NCBI RefSeq assembly: GCF_014698235.1
Contig: NZ_JACJSP010000019.1
Coordinates: 27,754-91,753 of the forward strand
Origin: Limnothrix sp. FACHB-406
Lineage (GTDB): Bacteria; Cyanobacteriota; Cyanobacteriia; CACIAM-69d
Length of the DNA: 64,000 nt
Direction of reading: 5' to 3'
How positions within the stretch are numbered: the stretch's first letter is position 1; every line of letters begins with the position of its first letter. Below, piece after piece: positions 17,129 to 26,742 of this stretch. Made by a program: the position numbers and the translations under genes. The notes under the pieces are model-generated. The model did not search any database, was not told where the DNA came from, and was given only the letters and a program-made list of their open reading frames with translations.

Positions 17129-17826
17129 GATTGCTCTCCCGCATTCGCACAAACCCGATTCAACTCGCAAAAACCAGCACAAAGCTCAAAGAGGCTAAAC
17201 CAAGCTGCACCCAGCGAAACCCCTGAGCGATCGGCGCTCCTAGCGTTCATCGGTCACAACTCGCGATTACAGCCGATGACGAAAACGACTCGTGGCCCAA
17301 TTGAACATGTAACCACGCACTTCAGAGATTGAGGTAATCCAGACCATTAGCCATCACAACTCACCACAGTCTGAGTATCCAGCCAGAGAATAAATCTCTG
17401 AATACTGCCTGAGCATTTCCCAAATATTTACGAGGCAATTACAATATGTTTACAGACTCTTGATGAAGTTTTCCTAAGAGCAGTACAAAACTTTTCCAAA
17501 GAAATTAACCGCAATGCTCAAAGACTCGCAATATATCAGTCGCGGTTGCTTTGGGGGTGCTAAAATTTCGCGTTTAGGCGCTGTTGTTTGTTAGAATTTT
17601 TCAATCTTTGAAATTAATCGCATTACTTTCCTTAACAACCACTCATGCCAACGCCAAGACTTGATCTCCCTTGGCGACCCCTTGCCCAAACTTTCTCCGG
17701 GCCATTTTCTAACCCCTGTTGAGCGACCTGGAACCCGATCAAGCCACCCGCTTTTGACGTTTCAAAGCACCTCAACATAACTGACACGAAGGTTATGTCT
17801 AGCCATCTTGCAGGAGCTTCAAAATC
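17129..17826. other. Long AT-rich spacer upstream of the ABC ATPase gene
   Basis: About 700 bp. The region ~17330-17640 is clearly AT-richer than the flanks. Only very short frames occur, for example a 26-codon ATG frame at 17513-17593 without a ribosome-binding site. I see no gene or strong hairpin. Confidence 0.6.
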
Positions 17827-18021
17827 ATGCACTTTATGAGCGATCTGGGTATTGATCTTATTTCTATGATCCATTACCTGCAATCCCAAACCCTAACTCA
17901 TGAGGAAATGAGTTGGGTACGGAGCTTGAATATTCAACAAATTGTTGAGTTGGCTTCCCAAAAGGGTTATCACCTTGTGGGTAGTGATTTGATCAATTCT
18001 GACCCAATGCAATTGAAATAG
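17827..18021 (+). CDS. Small Nif11-like protein
   Basis: A 64-residue ORF preceded by a clear Shine-Dalgarno site (CAGGAG, 17812-17817; 9 nt to the ATG). The C-terminal half, SLNIQQIVELASQKGYHLVGSDLI, resembles the end of Nif11 domains (IxxLAxxxGYxxTxxDL), which are small helical proteins or leader peptides in cyanobacteria. No Gly-Gly-type cleavage site followed by a core peptide is seen, so a RiPP precursor is unlikely. It stands alone between the ABC ATPase and hemA regions. The assignment rests on pattern similarity only. Confidence 0.6.
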   Translation: MHFMSDLGIDLISMIHYLQSQTLTHEEMSWVRSLNIQQIVELASQKGYHLVGSDLINSDPMQLK

Positions 18022-18388
18022 TTGTGGGCGATCGTTGTTGGTAATTTCATCGGCGGCTGTATTAGCGATCCCAAGCAACCTCATCTCAAGCGATCTCAAT
18101 AGACATAGGATTTGGGCGAGGCATCGCGATCGCGCCATCCCTCAGCTCACGGCCGTTCTTGAAAAATGCCTCAACCTGTATCCTTGTTGCGAAATGCTTT
18201 AGCTAAGCAATGTCTTGAGCTAAGCAATTCAGTAACCAATTCAATAACAACGATCGCACCGCAGCAAGCGTGATCGTTATTATTGAATCCTCTCAAAAAG
18301 AATCGTCTCAGAAACCATCGATTCAGAGTGACGGGCGGTTGCTCAAGCCACCCGTCATTTCTAAGGGTCTGGCGACGACTGAGGCAGC
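18022..18388. other. Spacer between small ORF and hemA
   Basis: About 370 bp without a credible ORF. It contains GCTAAGCAAT direct repeats near 18190-18230 and the hairpin listed at 18329-18357. Confidence 0.5.
18329..18357. terminator. Hairpin between convergent small ORF and hemA
   Basis: A 10-bp stem (TGACGGGCGG / CCACCCGTCA with one G-T pair) and 9-nt loop. It is followed by TTTCT on the + strand. It lies between convergent genes and could end either transcript, but the T-run is weak. Confidence 0.55.
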
Positions 18389-19675
18389 CTAGGCGGCACT
18401 GTCGGCGGTTTCTAGATTGAACAGCACTTGCAGGGTTTGCATGGCCTGCTGGCGGGCTTCAATGTCTTGCTGGGCCCGCAGTTGCACCATGGGATCGTGC
18501 AGAATTTTGTTGACGATGCCACGGGTGAGGGCTTCGATCGTTTCCTGGTGCTTTTCGGCAAATTCTGATCCCAGGCGAGACAGGGCTTTTTCGAGTTCTT
18601 GGGTGCGGATGGTTTCGACTTTGCGGCGCAGGCTGTCGATGGTGGAAACGGTGTCTAGGGATTGCAACCAGGCTTCAAAGGCTTCGGCTTCTTCGTCAAG
18701 CAGGGCTTCGGCTTCGATCGCCATTTTGCGGCGGCTTTCGTGGTTTTGGGCCACCACTTCTTTCAAGTCGTCCACGTCAAAGGCCTGCACGCCGGGCAAT
18801 TCATTCACATCACTGGCAATGTTTCGGGGCACGGAAATATCAAAGAGCATCAGCGATCGATGTTCGGGCAAGATGGCTTCCAGCTTGGCGCGATCGAGAA
18901 TGGGTTCCGTGGCGGAGGTGCTGGTGAACACGAGGTCTGAAGCGGCGATCGTGCTCATCATGCTTGGCAGGGGGTGCAGATTCAACTTCGCATCCGGAAA
19001 ACGGCGAGCCAGTTCTTCTGCCCGTTCGAGCGATCGGTTGACGATCGAAATTTGGGTTGCGCCCTTGGACAGCAAATGTTGCACCAGCAGGCGAGACATT
19101 TTGCCGGCCCCAACAATGGCCACGCGACAGGGCGACAAATCCGGCACTTTCAGTTGCGCCAATTCCACTGCGGCGGAACTGATGGACACGGCTCCCGTGC
19201 CGATGCTGGTTTCAGTGCGGACGCGCTTACCGGCGGTGATTGCCTGTTTCAGCAATCGATTCAAGATGCGGGCAATTCCCTTGTAGTCTTGACCGAGTTT
19301 ATAGGCGTTTTTCACCTGCGAGAGGATCTGACCTTCACCGAGCACCAAGCTATCCAAGCCAGCCGCCACCCGCATCAGGTGCATCACCGCATCCTGGCGC
19401 AACAGAACAAACAGGTGGTGGCGCAAGGCTTCCAAGGGCAGCTTACTGCGCTCTGCCAAAATTTCAACCACTTCCTGCACGCCGCGATCGACCTCACTCA
19501 GAACGCAATAGAGTTCTAGTCGGTTGCAGGTGCTGAGGATCGCCACTTCTTCCACATGGGAGCAACTCCTTAAGCTGGCGATTGCTGCCTCGACCTGTGG
19601 TTCGGGAATGCTCAATTTTTCGCGCACTTCAACCGGAGCCGTCTTGTGGCTCAGTCCGATCACAGCAATATTCAT
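18389..19675 (-). CDS. hemA: Glutamyl-tRNA reductase
   Basis: First enzyme of the C5 pathway to heme and chlorophyll: reduces glutamyl-tRNA(Glu) to glutamate-1-semialdehyde with NADPH. The 428-residue length is normal. Catalytic Cys50 lies in [15 protein letters not shown]. The N-terminus [21 protein letters not shown], the [13 protein letters not shown] segment and the nucleotide-binding [17 protein letters not shown] are diagnostic. The C-terminal dimerisation helices are complete. It lies downstream of the F/SBPase gene on the same strand with a 467-bp spacer, so it probably has its own promoter. Confidence 0.97.
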   Translation of the reverse strand: MNIAVIGLSHKTAPVEVREKLSIPEPQVEAAIASLRSCSHVEEVAILSTCNRLELYCVLSEVDRGVQEVVEILAERSKLPLEALRHHLFVLLRQDAVMHLMRVAAGLDSLVLGEGQILSQVKNAYKLGQDYKGIARILNRLLKQAITAGKRVRTETSIGTGAVSISSAAVELAQLKVPDLSPCRVAIVGAGKMSRLLVQHLLSKGATQISIVNRSLERAEELARRFPDAKLNLHPLPSMMSTIAASDLVFTSTSATEPILDRAKLEAILPEHRSLMLFDISVPRNIASDVNELPGVQAFDVDDLKEVVAQNHESRRKMAIEAEALLDEEAEAFEAWLQSLDTVSTIDSLRRKVETIRTQELEKALSRLGSEFAEKHQETIEALTRGIVNKILHDPMVQLRAQQDIEARQQAMQTLQVLFNLETADSAA

Positions 19676-20142
19676 ATGGCCTCTTGCTAAAACGTACTCA
19701 AACGGCGTTGAAAGTTCGACTTTAACGGATTTACCAATCGTCGGGCGATCGGTCTATAGAAACTTTGACACTTGATTGGGCCAAGCTGGGTTTGGATTAG
19801 CCAAATTTCAGGGATTTTATGCCAGGGATTTTAAGAAAAGGGGGGAGCGATCGCCAACCGCTGGTTAGCTATACCCCCTGGTTGAGTCATGATCAAACGA
19901 TTGCTGGGGGAGTTTGGTCTGAGGCTAAGGCTACCGAAACGGCGATCGACTTCGTGAATGCAACAAAACGTCAATTTCTGGTTTTCGGTTAACCATCTTT
20001 TGGCCATTGGCATCTGACCAAAACTTGCTGTTGGCAGTCTGAGGCGCGATCGACCCATAGATGGGGCGAGACCTGTAGACATGGCAATGGCTTGCCGCGA
20101 TCGCCAAAGCAACCTCAGCAAGCCACTACAAACCGTCAGCCC
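19676..20142. other. Spacer between F/SBPase gene and hemA
   Basis: About 470 bp. Frames on the minus strand (for example 19831-20121) have no ribosome-binding site and no family resemblance. I see no hairpin with a T-run. The hemA promoter should be here but was not assigned. Confidence 0.5.
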
Positions 20143-21180
20143 TTACTTCAGTTGCAGAACCGAGGGCTTACCGAATTGGTGAATGGTGTCCACAAAGCGC
20201 ACCGTGCGGGACTGGCTGGAGATGACCAAGCTTTGAGTCCGCGCACCACCGCCAAAGAAGCGCACGCCTTCCATCAGCACACCGGGGGTGATCCCGCAGG
20301 CGGCGAAGAGGACGTTTTCGCCCGAAGCCAACTCGTCAGCGTTGTACACCCGATCAGGATCGGTGATGCCCATGCTGGCCAGGCGCTCCAGGTTTTTCTC
20401 CTTGCTTTCGCCAATTAGGCCGGTCTTCACGATTTCGGGATCGTAAATCAGTTGGCCTTGGAAGTGACCATCAACGCAGCGCATGGCGGCGGCGGAAATC
20501 ACACCCTCAGGAGCTGCCCCAATCCCCATCAGGGCATGGACGTTCGTCCCGGAGAAGGCACAGCAGATAGCGGCCGACACGTCGCCATCACTGATCAACC
20601 GAACGCGCGCACCGGCTTCCCGGATTTCAGCAATCAGATCCTTGTGCCGGGGGCGATCCATCACGATCACCACCAACTCCTCGATCGAGCGGTGCAAACA
20701 TTCCGACAGGATCTTCAGGTTTTCGGTGGCCGACTTGTTAATGTCCACCTTGCCCTTGGCTGCCGGAGGCGCTGCCAACTTCTTCATGTAGAAGTCGGGA
20801 GCCGCAAACAGACCGCCCTTATCGGCGATCGCCAACACCGCCATCGAACCGTTTTGGCCATAGGCCACCAAGTTCGTACCCTCGCAGGGGTCAACAGCAA
20901 TGTCAATTTCTACCAACTCGTCAGGGTTGCAGCTCTGGGCACCGTCGGGCGTTGCGCAGATCCCCACTTCTTCACCGATGTAGAGCATAGGCGCATCATC
21001 GCGCTCGCCCTCACCAATCACAATGCGGCCGCGCATATGAATCTTATTCATCCGCTCCCGCATGGCTTCCACAGCCACTTCGTCAGCGGTGTTCTTTTCA
21101 CCTTTGCCCATCCAACGAGCAGACGCAATTGCTGCTTGTTCGACGACCTCAATAATTTCTAAACCGAGGGTAGTTTCCAC
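20143..21180 (-). CDS. glpX: Bifunctional fructose-1,6/sedoheptulose-1,7-bisphosphatase (class II)
   Basis: Calvin-cycle phosphatase acting on both fructose-1,6- and sedoheptulose-1,7-bisphosphate in cyanobacteria; 345 residues, the standard length. GlpX-type features include [43 protein letters not shown] (metal-binding acidic residues) and [48 protein letters not shown] is also typical. In cyanobacteria the enzyme is redox- and AMP-regulated (family knowledge). Confidence 0.97.
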   Translation of the reverse strand: METTLGLEIIEVVEQAAIASARWMGKGEKNTADEVAVEAMRERMNKIHMRGRIVIGEGERDDAPMLYIGEEVGICATPDGAQSCNPDELVEIDIAVDPCEGTNLVAYGQNGSMAVLAIADKGGLFAAPDFYMKKLAAPPAAKGKVDINKSATENLKILSECLHRSIEELVVIVMDRPRHKDLIAEIREAGARVRLISDGDVSAAICCAFSGTNVHALMGIGAAPEGVISAAAMRCVDGHFQGQLIYDPEIVKTGLIGESKEKNLERLASMGITDPDRVYNADELASGENVLFAACGITPGVLMEGVRFFGGGARTQSLVISSQSRTVRFVDTIHQFGKPSVLQLK

Positions 21181-21518
21181 AAAAATCTCCTTCCCAAGTG
21201 CTGGCCAACGAAACCCCAGAGTCGTTCGGGCTTGCTCAGTTAGTCTATCAAAGGGGGGCGATCGCGCCGAACTCTTCTACCAGAACCCGGCTGTAAAGAT
21301 TTGTGGGAACTGGGATCGCTGCCCGCGGCCTGCCAACAAAGCAAAAGCCCCACCCGTGACAGGTGGGGCTAAAAGGGGGCTGAAATGACTGATTCAACAG
21401 AAGGCTGAGCCACCGTCATAGTCCGGGGAGCCGCCCTAAATCCAATCAAAAATTGTAGGTTTAGGGAAACTCACCATCAGCCTCAACAGCGCTAGCGGTT
21501 GCGCCAGCGCAAAGCGTT
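21181..21518. other. Spacer between porin and F/SBPase genes
   Basis: About 340 bp holding the promoter region of the F/SBPase gene and the porin terminator at 21343-21370. No small gene is evident. Confidence 0.55.
21343..21370 (-). terminator. Rho-independent terminator of the porin gene
   Basis: Perfect 9-bp stem AGCCCCACC / GGTGGGGCT with a 7-nt loop. Read on the minus strand it is followed by TTTTGC, so it fits the end of the porin transcript, 150 bp past the stop codon. Confidence 0.82.
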
Positions 21519-23231
21519 CTAGAACACGAAGGTCGTCCGCAGCGTACCAATCACGACATCATCGTTGTCGTTGTCTTGGTTCGGGTTCATCTGCCAGATC
21601 ACACCCGGGGTGATCGAGATCCAGTCGTTAACCGCGTACTTGTAGAACACTTCCACTTGCAGCGGGATATCGGTATCCACATCATCGCCATCGATGTTGG
21701 TCAGGTAGGGTTGAGCACCCACAAAGATGCCACCCAGGTTCCCTTCCTTACCGAGGTCAGGCAGGGCCAAGCCCAAAGCGTAGTACCAGATGTCGGCATC
21801 ATCGAAGCGGCCGCCCTTCGAGTCAACACCCGTGTAGCCCACGAAGCCGGTCAGAGCCACCTTGGGGCTGAATTGGTAGTAACCTTGCAGACCAACCGAG
21901 TTGGAGGTTACAGCATCCTGTTGGGGCAACAGGTTGGCCGCCAGAGTGCCCGTGAAGCCGCTGACGAAACCGGCGTTATCAAAGCCGAACTCGCCTTCGC
22001 CAAAGTAGGAGTAGTTATAGGTCAGACCCAAGCCAAAGGTTTTGGCATCGTTCGTGTAGGTCAACTGGGCCATGGCCGAGAATTGACCGTCGAACAGGCC
22101 ACCTTCGCCCACACCGTCGCCACTGCGGGGGTTAGCCGCTTCACCGGCCAGGTAACCAGCCGACAGTTGCCAGTTTTCGCTGAAGTCATACTTCACGCCG
22201 ATCCCAGCACCACCGCCCAGACGGTAGATGGGGCTGCGTTGGGAGAAGGTGGACAGGGAACCACGACCACCGTCGTAGTCTTCGAAGTAGGGGTTCAGGG
22301 TGTTGGAGATGTCATCCCACACGCCCGCGTTGGCCATCAGGTAGCCGCGGCCCTTTTCCCCGATCGGGAATTGGTATTGCAGCGTATCCAAGGTGAACTG
22401 GTTACCGGTGTCGCCAAACACTTGGTTGGTCAACACGGTTTCGCCAGCCACGCCGTTGAAGCCCTTGGAGTTACCCACTTGCAAGCGGGTGATCAACAGG
22501 TCTTTGCCGCTGAAGCTGGTGTTGAAGTTCAGGCGAACACGGTTTTGGAACACCACTTGGTTGTCGTCACCGTTGTTGCCGCTGAAGGCATCACCCAGAT
22601 CATCCAGGTTGGCCGAAGTAGCGCCGGCCAGCATCATGATGGCTTCGCCGGTCAGCTTGGTGGTGGTGGAGAATTGGGTTTTCTCCAGGTAAGAAATCCG
22701 ACCTTCCAAGGTGTCTACGCGACCGCGCAGGGCAGCCAGCTCGGTCTTGAACATGTCCTGCAATTTCTTCAGGACTTCCAGATCGGCCTTGGTGGCGTAG
22801 TCGGCCACGTTGGTCACGAGCAATTCTTGGATTCGATCGAGGCAAGCATTCAAACCAGCCGCAAACTCGTAGCGAGTCATGGCCCGGTTGCCCTTGTAGG
22901 TTCCGTCGGGATAACCGGCGATGCAACCGTAGCGCTCAACCAGCGATTGCAGGGCTTGGAATGCCCAATCGGTGGGTTGCACGTCCGACAGTTGCGACAC
23001 GGAGGTCACTTGCTCGGCGCTGTTGGCGCGGCGAGCACGGCCCTCGCGGCCATACTGGTTGAGCTGGTCGAGGTTGCTCAGGGTCGAACCGTCGCCAGTC
23101 GCTTCCAGAGCGCTCACCGACGGCACGGTGGTTGAAGAAACTTGTTGGGCTGAAGCCGGCGAGGCTGCCACAACCGCAGCGCCCAGGATCGCCGGGCTAG
23201 CCAGCAGGGCTTTCCAAATCAACTTTGACAT
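21519..23231 (-). CDS. SLH-domain OprB-type outer-membrane porin (Som/iron-uptake porin family)
   Basis: Major cyanobacterial outer-membrane porin, 570 residues. Signal peptide: MSKLIWKALLASPAILGAAVV ending ASPASAQ. Residues ~70-135 form one SLH domain that anchors to the pyruvylated wall polymer (LSDVQPTDWAFQALQSLVERYGCIAGYPDGTYKGNRAMTRYEFAAGLNACLDRI). A coiled-coil stretch follows (~150-190), then a C-terminal beta barrel of OprB type ending TLRTTFVF with the terminal Phe of outer-membrane proteins. Alternate codon bias and length suggest high expression. It has its own terminator. Confidence 0.95.
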   Translation of the reverse strand: MSKLIWKALLASPAILGAAVVAASPASAQQVSSTTVPSVSALEATGDGSTLSNLDQLNQYGREGRARRANSAEQVTSVSQLSDVQPTDWAFQALQSLVERYGCIAGYPDGTYKGNRAMTRYEFAAGLNACLDRIQELLVTNVADYATKADLEVLKKLQDMFKTELAALRGRVDTLEGRISYLEKTQFSTTTKLTGEAIMMLAGATSANLDDLGDAFSGNNGDDNQVVFQNRVRLNFNTSFSGKDLLITRLQVGNSKGFNGVAGETVLTNQVFGDTGNQFTLDTLQYQFPIGEKGRGYLMANAGVWDDISNTLNPYFEDYDGGRGSLSTFSQRSPIYRLGGGAGIGVKYDFSENWQLSAGYLAGEAANPRSGDGVGEGGLFDGQFSAMAQLTYTNDAKTFGLGLTYNYSYFGEGEFGFDNAGFVSGFTGTLAANLLPQQDAVTSNSVGLQGYYQFSPKVALTGFVGYTGVDSKGGRFDDADIWYYALGLALPDLGKEGNLGGIFVGAQPYLTNIDGDDVDTDIPLQVEVFYKYAVNDWISITPGVIWQMNPNQDNDNDDVVIGTLRTTFVF

Positions 23232-23454
23232 TACGCTCTCCTATCCTCACACCTGTCTGGAAGATGGTCTGAAAAATCGCAGCAAGGCGACTCGGGCCGA
23301 TTTTTCCATATCACCTTTATAGAGTACCACTGAAAATTAGTGACCGCTGCCGAAAATCCCAATCGGTTTGTGGGCGGGCGATCGCAAGACTTTCCAAAGT
23401 TTTTAAAGTTTTCAAAAAATCTTTTGCGGAGGCTGGGCGGGTTTTCGGGCCCTT

Positions 23455-25305
23455 TCAGCTCCAGAACGGGCCGTCTAGCGCCGACTGGGGCCGGAGCAAT
23501 TGATGGTCGAGTGCATGGCCGATCGCCTGGTAAACCGCTTTTTCCTCAAACAGGCTCACCAGCATCGAATCCAGCCGATTAATTTGGGCCTCTTGCCGCA
23601 GGATCGTGAGGGCAGAACTGGTGGAAATTGCCCGCTTGTAGGGGCGATCGGCCGCCGTCAATGCATCGTAAACATCCGCGATCGACATGATGCGCGTTTG
23701 AATCGGAATTTCACCCGCTTGCAGTCCCCGGGGGTAACCCGAGCCGTCCAGCTTTTCGTGGTGGCCATAGGCAATTTCTGGCACTTGACGCAGATAGCTC
23801 GTCCAGGGAATGCGCTTCAGAAATTGGTACGTGTGGGTCACATGGGACTGAATCGCGTTTCGTTCCGCACTGGTCAACGTACCTCGGGGAACGGTGAGCT
23901 GCTCAATTTCCGCCGCCGTCACCAGGGGTTTTTGTTGCCCATCCACATCGCGATAGGTGTAACTCGCCAATTCCTGAAGCTGGGCCAGCGGTTCCGCTTC
24001 CAGCACCTGCGGCTCATTGGCTTCTAGGAGTAATGTCCAATATTGATCCAACTCATCCAAGGCCGCCGTTAACTCCGAGTCCAGACGATCGAGCGGGTTC
24101 ACCGCCACCGCATTGGCCATCGTTTTATGAGGGGTCTGGGGGGCCATGGCTGGGGGCACCTTGGCGGCCGCTAGCCCATGGCCGTTCGACTCCGCCAGCT
24201 TAGAACCCCCAGGACTAGAAACCCCAGGACTAGAAACCCCATTCGGAGACTCAGGAACCAACGATCGGCTTTGATAAGCCGTTAACAATTCCGGGTGCTC
24301 AACCCAGTAGCGATACTTCACCTGCAAACAATCCAGCTCCAGCGTCCGCCGAGCCAGGGCAAACCGGTGACGAATCACCTCAAGCTGATCGGGATAAAGC
24401 TTTTTCTGTTTCACCAACACCGCTTCGGGCACACAGACCTTACCAAAGTCGTGCAACAGACTGGCGTAGCGAATTTCTTGAATTTGCCGAGGGGTGAAGT
24501 AGGTGGCCGCCAAGGGCCCCGTGTGGATTTCGTTCACCACTTCGCACAGGCGCACTGCCAAGGTGGCCACCCGCTCCGAATGGCCGGAGGTGCAAGGATC
24601 TCGAGACTCGATCGCCTGAACCGCCGCCCGCACAAACCCCTCAAAGAGAGCTTCGATACTTTCCTGTAGATTGCTGCGCTCGATCGAAATGGCCGCCAAA
24701 CTAGCCAGGGCCTGCACCACGCGCTCTTCCCATTCCGTATAGGGACGGGTCACCTCCATCGCATTCCAGGGATCCACGATCGCGCGGGGATCGATTTTGC
24801 GATTAATCAATTGCAACACCCCGATCGTTTCGCCATTGAGGTTTTGCATGGGCACCACAATCACCGATCGGGTTCGATAGGAAAAGCCGCTATCGAAGTT
24901 GTGATTGAACTGGTAGGGAACCTCCGCTGGCAAACAGTAAGCATCGGGAATGCTCAGACTTTTCCCCGTGAGCGCCACATAGCCCGCCAAGCTGCGTCGG
25001 GCCAGGGGCATGGCGAATTCCCGAAACGAGGCATTGGGCTGCGAGGCATTTTGGGCAACTTTGAAAATCAGCTTGGGCGTGTCGTCACTGCGATCAATCA
25101 AATAGACACTGCCCGCATCACTCCAAGTCAGCTCTCGGCAAGTGGTGAGAATCAGCGCCAACAATTCATCCAGGTCGCTAACCGCCGACAGGGCCGTGGC
25201 GATCGCCAGCAACTCTTCCACCAAAGAAGCTTGGCTGGCTGCTTCCTGTAAGAAATCCCGTTCGCCCCAGATAGAAACTGAATTCACCGATTCGCTCGAT
25301 AGCAT
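23455..25305 (-). CDS. GAF and HD-GYP phosphodiesterase-like signalling protein
   Basis: About 616 residues. The N-terminal half is a GAF domain (~25-200; ALSAVSDLDELLALILTTCRELTWSDAGSVYLID). The C-terminal half is an HD-GYP domain that in family members hydrolyses cyclic di-GMP: TSGHSERVATLAVRLC, then the HD pair in SLLHDFGKVCVPEAVL, and GHHEKLDGSGYPRGLQ. An insert of ~170 residues separates the HD part from the GYP part; its first half is Ser/Pro/Gly/Ala-rich (VSSPGVSSPGG), its second half helical. Metal ligands appear intact. Start: ATG 25305 is used; a TTG at 25347 preceded by GAGGGGG is possible. Confidence 0.9.
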   Translation of the reverse strand: MLSSESVNSVSIWGERDFLQEAASQASLVEELLAIATALSAVSDLDELLALILTTCRELTWSDAGSVYLIDRSDDTPKLIFKVAQNASQPNASFREFAMPLARRSLAGYVALTGKSLSIPDAYCLPAEVPYQFNHNFDSGFSYRTRSVIVVPMQNLNGETIGVLQLINRKIDPRAIVDPWNAMEVTRPYTEWEERVVQALASLAAISIERSNLQESIEALFEGFVRAAVQAIESRDPCTSGHSERVATLAVRLCEVVNEIHTGPLAATYFTPRQIQEIRYASLLHDFGKVCVPEAVLVKQKKLYPDQLEVIRHRFALARRTLELDCLQVKYRYWVEHPELLTAYQSRSLVPESPNGVSSPGVSSPGGSKLAESNGHGLAAAKVPPAMAPQTPHKTMANAVAVNPLDRLDSELTAALDELDQYWTLLLEANEPQVLEAEPLAQLQELASYTYRDVDGQQKPLVTAAEIEQLTVPRGTLTSAERNAIQSHVTHTYQFLKRIPWTSYLRQVPEIAYGHHEKLDGSGYPRGLQAGEIPIQTRIMSIADVYDALTAADRPYKRAISTSSALTILRQEAQINRLDSMLVSLFEEKAVYQAIGHALDHQLLRPQSALDGPFWS

Positions 25306-25922
25306 AACAGGGTGGGAAGGGAAGCTTAGTTGTTGAAAACGATGCAAAACCCCCTCAGAGACTGGTCATCAATCTGCAATCCAACCTTGCAGTCAAGCCT
25401 TGCAGTTAAACACACTTACCAAGATCGTAGGAATAATGCATCAAAGAATGACGAATGACAGGACTGGCACTGCTCAACGATTTGGCAATCAAGTCTGAAG
25501 TGAAGTGCAGATCATCAGCAGATCATCAATATGAGAATTGCAGTAAAACATGAGAATGAGAATTGCAGTAAAACATGGGAATTGCAGCAAAACAGGATTC
25601 GATGGATTGGAGAAATAGGCAATTTCAGGCAATTTTTCCCCACTTTTCCTGTTTTCAGCCTCTCGCCGGGTTAGCCTCGGCAATTTGTCCTTACTCCGTT
25701 GATCCTTAAGAGGATGGCTGAAAAGCTTAAATGGCTACCTTGTGGGTCTTGCCAACCGACAACGACAAGGGGCTTAGGGCCTGTCGTCAAGTCGCCTGAA
25801 ACCCTGACTTCACCGTTGGTGGATCGTGGGGGACAAGGGGCTTAAGCCCCTTGTTTACGACAACGATTATTATTTGACCTGTGCCAAGAAATACTTTTCA
25901 AACATCCTCTTAGCCTAACTGA
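25306..25922. other. Spacer with direct repeats and a MITE-like element
   Basis: About 620 bp without a gene. At ~25530-25592 the phrase GAGAATTGCAGTAAAACAT occurs in two near-perfect copies and one degenerate copy. The 206-bp MITE-like element occupies 25707-25912. Confidence 0.7.
25707..25912. mobile_element. MITE-like element with 19-bp terminal inverted repeats
   Basis: Left end TAAGAGGATGGCTGAAAAG; right end is the reverse complement of TAAGAGGATGTTTGAAAAG (2 mismatches in 19). The core of each end is AGAGGATG flanked outward by TA, as expected of an IS630/Tc1-type element that inserts at TA. There is no transposase ORF. Inside is a perfect 20-bp palindrome (CAAGGGGCTTAAGCCCCTTG, 25834-25853), with a degenerate copy of its left half around 25764. 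A related partial copy lies at 55157-55233. Confidence 0.75.
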
Positions 25923-26201
25923 TTAGCCTAACTGATCAATCTTGGCAGCCAGATCAAAATCCTTAGCCGTCAAGCCCCCTTCATCATGGGTGCTGAGGGT
26001 GATCGTCACTTTGTTATAGCTGATTTCCAAATCTGGATGGTGGTTGGCCGCTTCGGCGGGTTCCACAAGCTGATTAACAAAGGCGATCGCTGTGATGAAG
26101 TCCGCAAACCGACGACGACAAACGATGGTGCTTCCCTCTAGCGTCCAGTTGGCCAGAGCGGTCAAACGGTCTTGAATTTCGGATGCAGTCAGAAGCGCCA
26201 T
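25923..26201 (-). CDS. Pterin-4a-carbinolamine dehydratase
   Basis: A 92-residue protein of the PCD/DCoH family that dehydrates 4a-hydroxytetrahydropterin. Family features: LTALANWTLEGSTIVCRRRFADFITAIAFVNQLVEPAEAANHHPDLEISYNKVTITLSTHDEGGLTAKDFDLAAKID. The active-site motif (E-x-A-N-H-H-P-x(3,8)-Y/N-x-V) is present as EAANHHPDLEISYNKV. Length is typical. In cyanobacteria the role beyond pterin recycling is unclear. The stop codon abuts the MITE-like element (11 bp away). Confidence 0.93.
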   Translation of the reverse strand: MALLTASEIQDRLTALANWTLEGSTIVCRRRFADFITAIAFVNQLVEPAEAANHHPDLEISYNKVTITLSTHDEGGLTAKDFDLAAKIDQLG

Positions 26202-26742
26202 ATTTTTGATTTCACCCCGCAGTGGTTTTGAAGTGATCTCGAACCCAAGGTTGAGTTGAGGTCTTCAATTAAAGTTACCGGGTCTGTCTTGGGGAAGGAA
26301 GATCGATCGCTTGGCGCAGAATTCAAGATTTTCAGCAAAAATACTGAATAAGCGTCGATTTTGGCGATTTTTGGCAATTTGTAGAATCCCGCTTTGGTAC
26401 AAGATCAAGAGCGCTGAAATTGGCAGATCCACAGCAGATTCACATCGGTGCTGATCCTGGATTGGTCATTAATTGGTCATTGATTGATCATTGCTCGGGG
26501 CTGGGGCGATCGCCCAGGGACGGCCACCACATGATCCCAAGACCTGATGTAGGTGGCAGAACCTCAGGGAATTCGGCACAATCGTAGGCTAGGATTCGCG
26601 AGTGGCTGCAAAGAGGGAGCACCAAGCGCCCGCTGCACCACTTGGCCCTGTTGGCAACTCGGAAACCGGTTCCTGAACAAGTTCAAGAGCAAGTTCAGGA
26701 ATTTGTGCCGTAACTTGTGCCGTTTACTGTCTTCCTTTCCCC
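26202..26742. other. Divergent spacer, pterin dehydratase to FAD/Rieske gene
   Basis: About 540 bp. ATTGGTCATTAATTGGTCAT plus a near copy lie at 26461-26492. Frames in 26553-26830 read into the next gene but lack ribosome-binding sites. No gene is supported. Confidence 0.5.

Noticed and set aside
17513..17593. 26-codon ATG frame with two Cys near its ends, 230 bp before the Nif11-like ORF; considered as a RiPP precursor
   Set aside because: No ribosome-binding site, no leader/core structure and no modifying enzymes nearby; the length is expected by chance.
19831..20121. 96-residue minus-strand frame between F/SBPase and hemA
   Set aside because: No ribosome-binding site and an unstructured composition.
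21576..23135. 519-residue + strand frame opposite the porin gene
   Set aside because: Long antisense frame caused by codon bias in the highly expressed porin; composition is Val/Gln/Gly-rich with no domain.
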